6,827 nucleotides of DNA, taken from an uncultured Traorella sp. (lineage in GTDB: Bacteria; Bacillota_I; Bacilli_A; Erysipelotrichales; Erysipelotrichaceae). Made by a program: the position numbers and the translations under genes. The notes beneath the pieces were generated by a model. It made no database searches. It saw only the letters and a list, made by a program, of their open reading frames with translations, and had not been told where the DNA came from. The stretch lies in assembly GCA_945938205.1 (NCBI GenBank), contig CAMEUL010000084.1, positions 1-6,827 on the forward strand, given 5' to 3'. Positions 5,109 through 6,827 of this stretch are shown here, one piece after another (position 1 is the first letter of the stretch; each line of letters begins with the position of its first letter).

Positions 5109-5822
5109 ATGGCGGATAAAGTAAATAAAAAGAAAAAAAGCCGTAAGGGAAATCAGTTTGATTATGCTGAGATTTATCGTCAGTTAAGAACGAATATTGA
5201 GTTTTCAAGTTTTGAAAATGAAATGAAAGTCATCAATATTACAAGTACTACTCCTAATGAGGGAAAAAGTTCAGTGGCTTCTAACTTGGCAATCATTTGT
5301 TCAGATAAATATGAAAAAGTGCTTTTGATAGACTGTGACTTAAGAAAACCTGTACAGCATAAACGCTTTAAAGTTACGAATAAAGTTGGTTTAAGCAATA
5401 TGATGAAGGATAAAGAATTGGATATCAATTTGACAAATGATTTATACTTCAAAAGATTAAGAAATGATACAAGTGCTAGTCATTTGTATATTCTTACAAG
5501 TGGTTCAAAAGTACCCAATCCTCAAGAACTTCTTTCCAGCAATAAATTCAAAGAATTGATTCAAAAATTCAGAAAAGAATTTGATTATATTATTATCGAC
5601 TGTCCACCAGTGAGTGCGGTCAGTGATGCTGTTCCGGTATCCAATGTTTGTGATGGAACTATTTTTGTCTGCAGTGCAAAAGAAACCAATAAAGAGGATG
5701 CGAAAGATTCCTTAAATCAGTTAAAGAGAAATGGAGTCCATGTGATTGGATGTGTACTGACAAAAGTTGAAGAGACAAGTAAACATTATTATGGTTACTA
5801 TTACAACAAGAATGAGGAATAA
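5109..5822 (+). CDS. cpsD: CpsD-type bacterial tyrosine kinase (BY-kinase)
   Basis: The kinase autophosphorylates on C-terminal tyrosines and, with its membrane partner CpsC, regulates polymer synthesis and export at the membrane. The 237-aa protein shows the oligomerisation motif EIYRQLR (21-27, an ExxRxxR pattern) and a Walker A loop STTPNEGKSS (46-55). Walker A' is VLLIDCDLRKP (71-81) and Walker B is YIIIDCPP (160-167). The tail HYYGYYY (226-232) carries five tyrosines. The Walker A loop has Asn where relatives often have Gly (PGEGKS); the catalytic GKS is intact. It lacks membrane segments, matching the split Gram-positive arrangement with CpsC as a separate anchor. A strong AGGAGG (5098-5103) precedes ATG 5109 by 5 bases and overlaps the end of the phosphatase gene, so the three genes are translated together. 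Confidence 0.95.
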   Translation: MADKVNKKKKSRKGNQFDYAEIYRQLRTNIEFSSFENEMKVINITSTTPNEGKSSVASNLAIICSDKYEKVLLIDCDLRKPVQHKRFKVTNKVGLSNMMKDKELDINLTNDLYFKRLRNDTSASHLYILTSGSKVPNPQELLSSNKFKELIQKFRKEFDYIIIDCPPVSAVSDAVPVSNVCDGTIFVCSAKETNKEDAKDSLNQLKRNGVHVIGCVLTKVEETSKHYYGYYYNKNEE

Positions 5823-5824
5823 TT

Positions 5825-6514
5825 GTGAAACCAATTAGTAAAGAAGAAAAGATTATATTGATATTAACATTAGTCTTTAGTATTTTGCTTGTTGGAGGCG
5901 GACTCTTCTATAAATCCAGGGTCAAAGATGAAACTTATACGTCTTTGATTCCTGATGTTAGTGAAACACTGAAGGAAATCAAAGTAAAAGAAAACATTAA
6001 ATTAGAAGTAAAAGAAGAAATGATTCAAGACGTCAGTTATTATCTTGAGGGTAATGAAGAACAATTATCGCTGATTCGATTGGATGTTTCTGGAGTGGAC
6101 AATCAGAAACTCGGTAAATATCAGATTCAAGGAACTTATAGGGGACAGAAATTTAAGATTCCTGTTGAAGTGGTAGATACTAAAGCACCTGTTATTACTG
6201 TCGAACATAACAACTTCACATTTTATATAGAAAATGGGGATACGATTGAAGATGTTAGAAATCATGCCAATGTGACAGTGAGTGACAACTATGATGAAGG
6301 GTTGACGGTTGGAGAATGGATCACAGAATTTCCTACAACAGATGGAACTGTTATTTATCCTTTAAAGGTTACTGATAGCAGTGGTAATGAAGCAACGTTT
6401 GACGTAATTGTAAATTATATCATGCGTTTGCAGATAGATGTTCCTGTTGGACCTGAGACACCAAATCAACCTGAAGAACCAAATGAACCGGGACCTGAGA
6501 ATCCAGGTGAATAA
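5825..6514 (+). CDS. Membrane-anchored extracellular protein with bacterial Ig-like domains
   Basis: The 229-aa product begins with a short basic stretch and one hydrophobic segment (about 10-29) without an obvious cleavage site, so I expect an N-terminal membrane anchor with the rest outside the cell. Residues about 45-117 and 118-197 form two beta-rich repeats of the HYR/DUF5011 Ig-like kind. The second opens with DTKAPVITV (118-126) and closes with YPLKVTDSSGNEATFDVIV (178-196), the typical (T)D(S)SGN signature. The tail (205-229) is rich in Pro, Glu, Asn and Gly and probably unstructured or wall-spanning. There is no LPXTG sorting motif. The start is GTG at 5825, 7 bases after GAGG (5814-5817) and 2 bases after the kinase stop, so it belongs to the operon. 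The exact role is unknown; adhesion, wall attachment or a structural part of a surface layer are possible. Confidence 0.8.
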   Translation: MKPISKEEKIILILTLVFSILLVGGGLFYKSRVKDETYTSLIPDVSETLKEIKVKENIKLEVKEEMIQDVSYYLEGNEEQLSLIRLDVSGVDNQKLGKYQIQGTYRGQKFKIPVEVVDTKAPVITVEHNNFTFYIENGDTIEDVRNHANVTVSDNYDEGLTVGEWITEFPTTDGTVIYPLKVTDSSGNEATFDVIVNYIMRLQIDVPVGPETPNQPEEPNEPGPENPGE

Positions 6515-6597
6515 ATAGAGTAAGAATGTATTAGATAGATATATTTTGTCATTCTTGTATAGAAAGAAAAAAGTGACTTTATAAATAAAATACTGAT
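6515..6597 (+). other. Short non-coding gap with a weak hairpin
   Basis: All three plus frames contain stops here. AAGAATG (6522-6528) can pair with CATTCTT (6550-6556) around a 21-base loop, but no T-run follows, so termination is doubtful. No ribosome binding site is seen before the ATG at 6598. Confidence 0.35.
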
Positions 6598-6827
6598 ATG
6601 GAAGTTACAGAAGTGGGATCGGGTGATAGTTTTGACTTAAAACCAGTTGTATATAATAATGCAACAGAAGAAATGTATGTGTTTATTCAAGTTGATATGC
6701 CAACAACTGTAGATGGAGTACTTTACTCATTTGATGCTGACGATGAATGGATACTCGTTGAAAGCAGTAATGATATGGTTGTTTATGCTTATGGAGATAC
6801 TGAGATGACAGTGTTGAGTCCTGGAGA
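6598..6827 (+). pseudogene. TasA/camelysin-like secreted protein, 5'-truncated and cut by the window edge
   Basis: The frame is open from 6589, just after a TAA at 6586-6588, to the end of the window. Its only early start is ATG 6598, giving at least 76 residues. Features such as VGSGDSF, PVVYNNATEEMYVFIQVDMP, LYSFDADDEWILVE and VVYAYG resemble the second half of SipW-dependent TasA/camelysin-type proteins, which form fibres or sit on the cell surface. In those proteins a signal peptide and a beta-strand region of roughly 60-100 residues come first. Nothing of the kind is encoded in the 83 bases upstream in any frame, and there is no ribosome site. I therefore call it a probable 5'-deleted remnant. 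A functional intracellular variant or an unusual start cannot be excluded, because the 3' end is not visible. Confidence 0.5.

Noticed and set aside
1..6827. CRISPR array, phage or plasmid features
   Set aside because: I saw no regularly spaced repeats, integrase, transposase, origin or attachment-site duplication; the tRNA 3' end is not repeated in the window as far as I can see.

Overview
The window looks like chromosomal DNA from an anaerobic, low-GC member of the Firmicutes (Bacillota). The base composition is AT-rich, promoters are near-consensus sigma-A type, Shine-Dalgarno sites are strong, terminators end in U-tracts, and the tRNA gene encodes its CCA. A two-domain superoxide reductase points to an anaerobe. 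A clostridial or Erysipelotrichia-type gut bacterium would fit, but I cannot fix the taxon from sequence alone.

Layout. (1) Bases 1-95 may hold the 3' tail of an upstream gene. (2) A monocistronic tRNA-Leu(UAG) gene lies at 142-225, with its own promoter and terminator. (3) A minus-strand gene (318-2030) encodes a ~570-aa regulator with two tandem XRE-type helix-turn-helix units and a large unrecognised C-terminal region. (4) Divergent from it is xpt (xanthine phosphoribosyltransferase, 2194-2766). Its promoter sits so close to the start codon that the mRNA should be leaderless. (5) xpt converges on a minus-strand desulfoferrodoxin/superoxide reductase gene (2793-3176) across a shared bidirectional terminator. 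(6) A 435-base non-coding stretch (3177-3611) carries the divergent reductase promoter, inverted repeats, a plus-strand promoter and a structured ~200-nt leader. (7) That leader feeds a tight operon (3612-6514): a Wzz/CpsC-type kinase modulator, a CpsB-type PHP tyrosine phosphatase, a CpsD-type tyrosine kinase, and a membrane-anchored Ig-like protein. (8) The window ends inside the C-terminal half of a TasA/camelysin-like secreted protein (6598 to end) that has no visible signal peptide or ribosome binding site.

How the genes fit together. CpsC, CpsB and CpsD form the standard phosphorelay that controls polymerisation and export of surface polysaccharide. CpsC is the membrane anchor and activator, CpsD autophosphorylates on a C-terminal tyrosine cluster, and CpsB removes the phosphates. 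No glycosyltransferase appears in the window. The next genes are surface-protein-like, so the operon may link tyrosine phosphorylation to a protein-containing cell-surface layer, or the sugar genes may lie further downstream. The xpt and superoxide reductase genes are purine salvage and oxidative defence genes with no obvious functional tie to the capsule-type operon.

The most interesting unexplained elements are the structured leader of the kinase operon, the unusual double-HTH regulator, the leaderless xpt arrangement and the beheaded TasA-like gene at the right edge.
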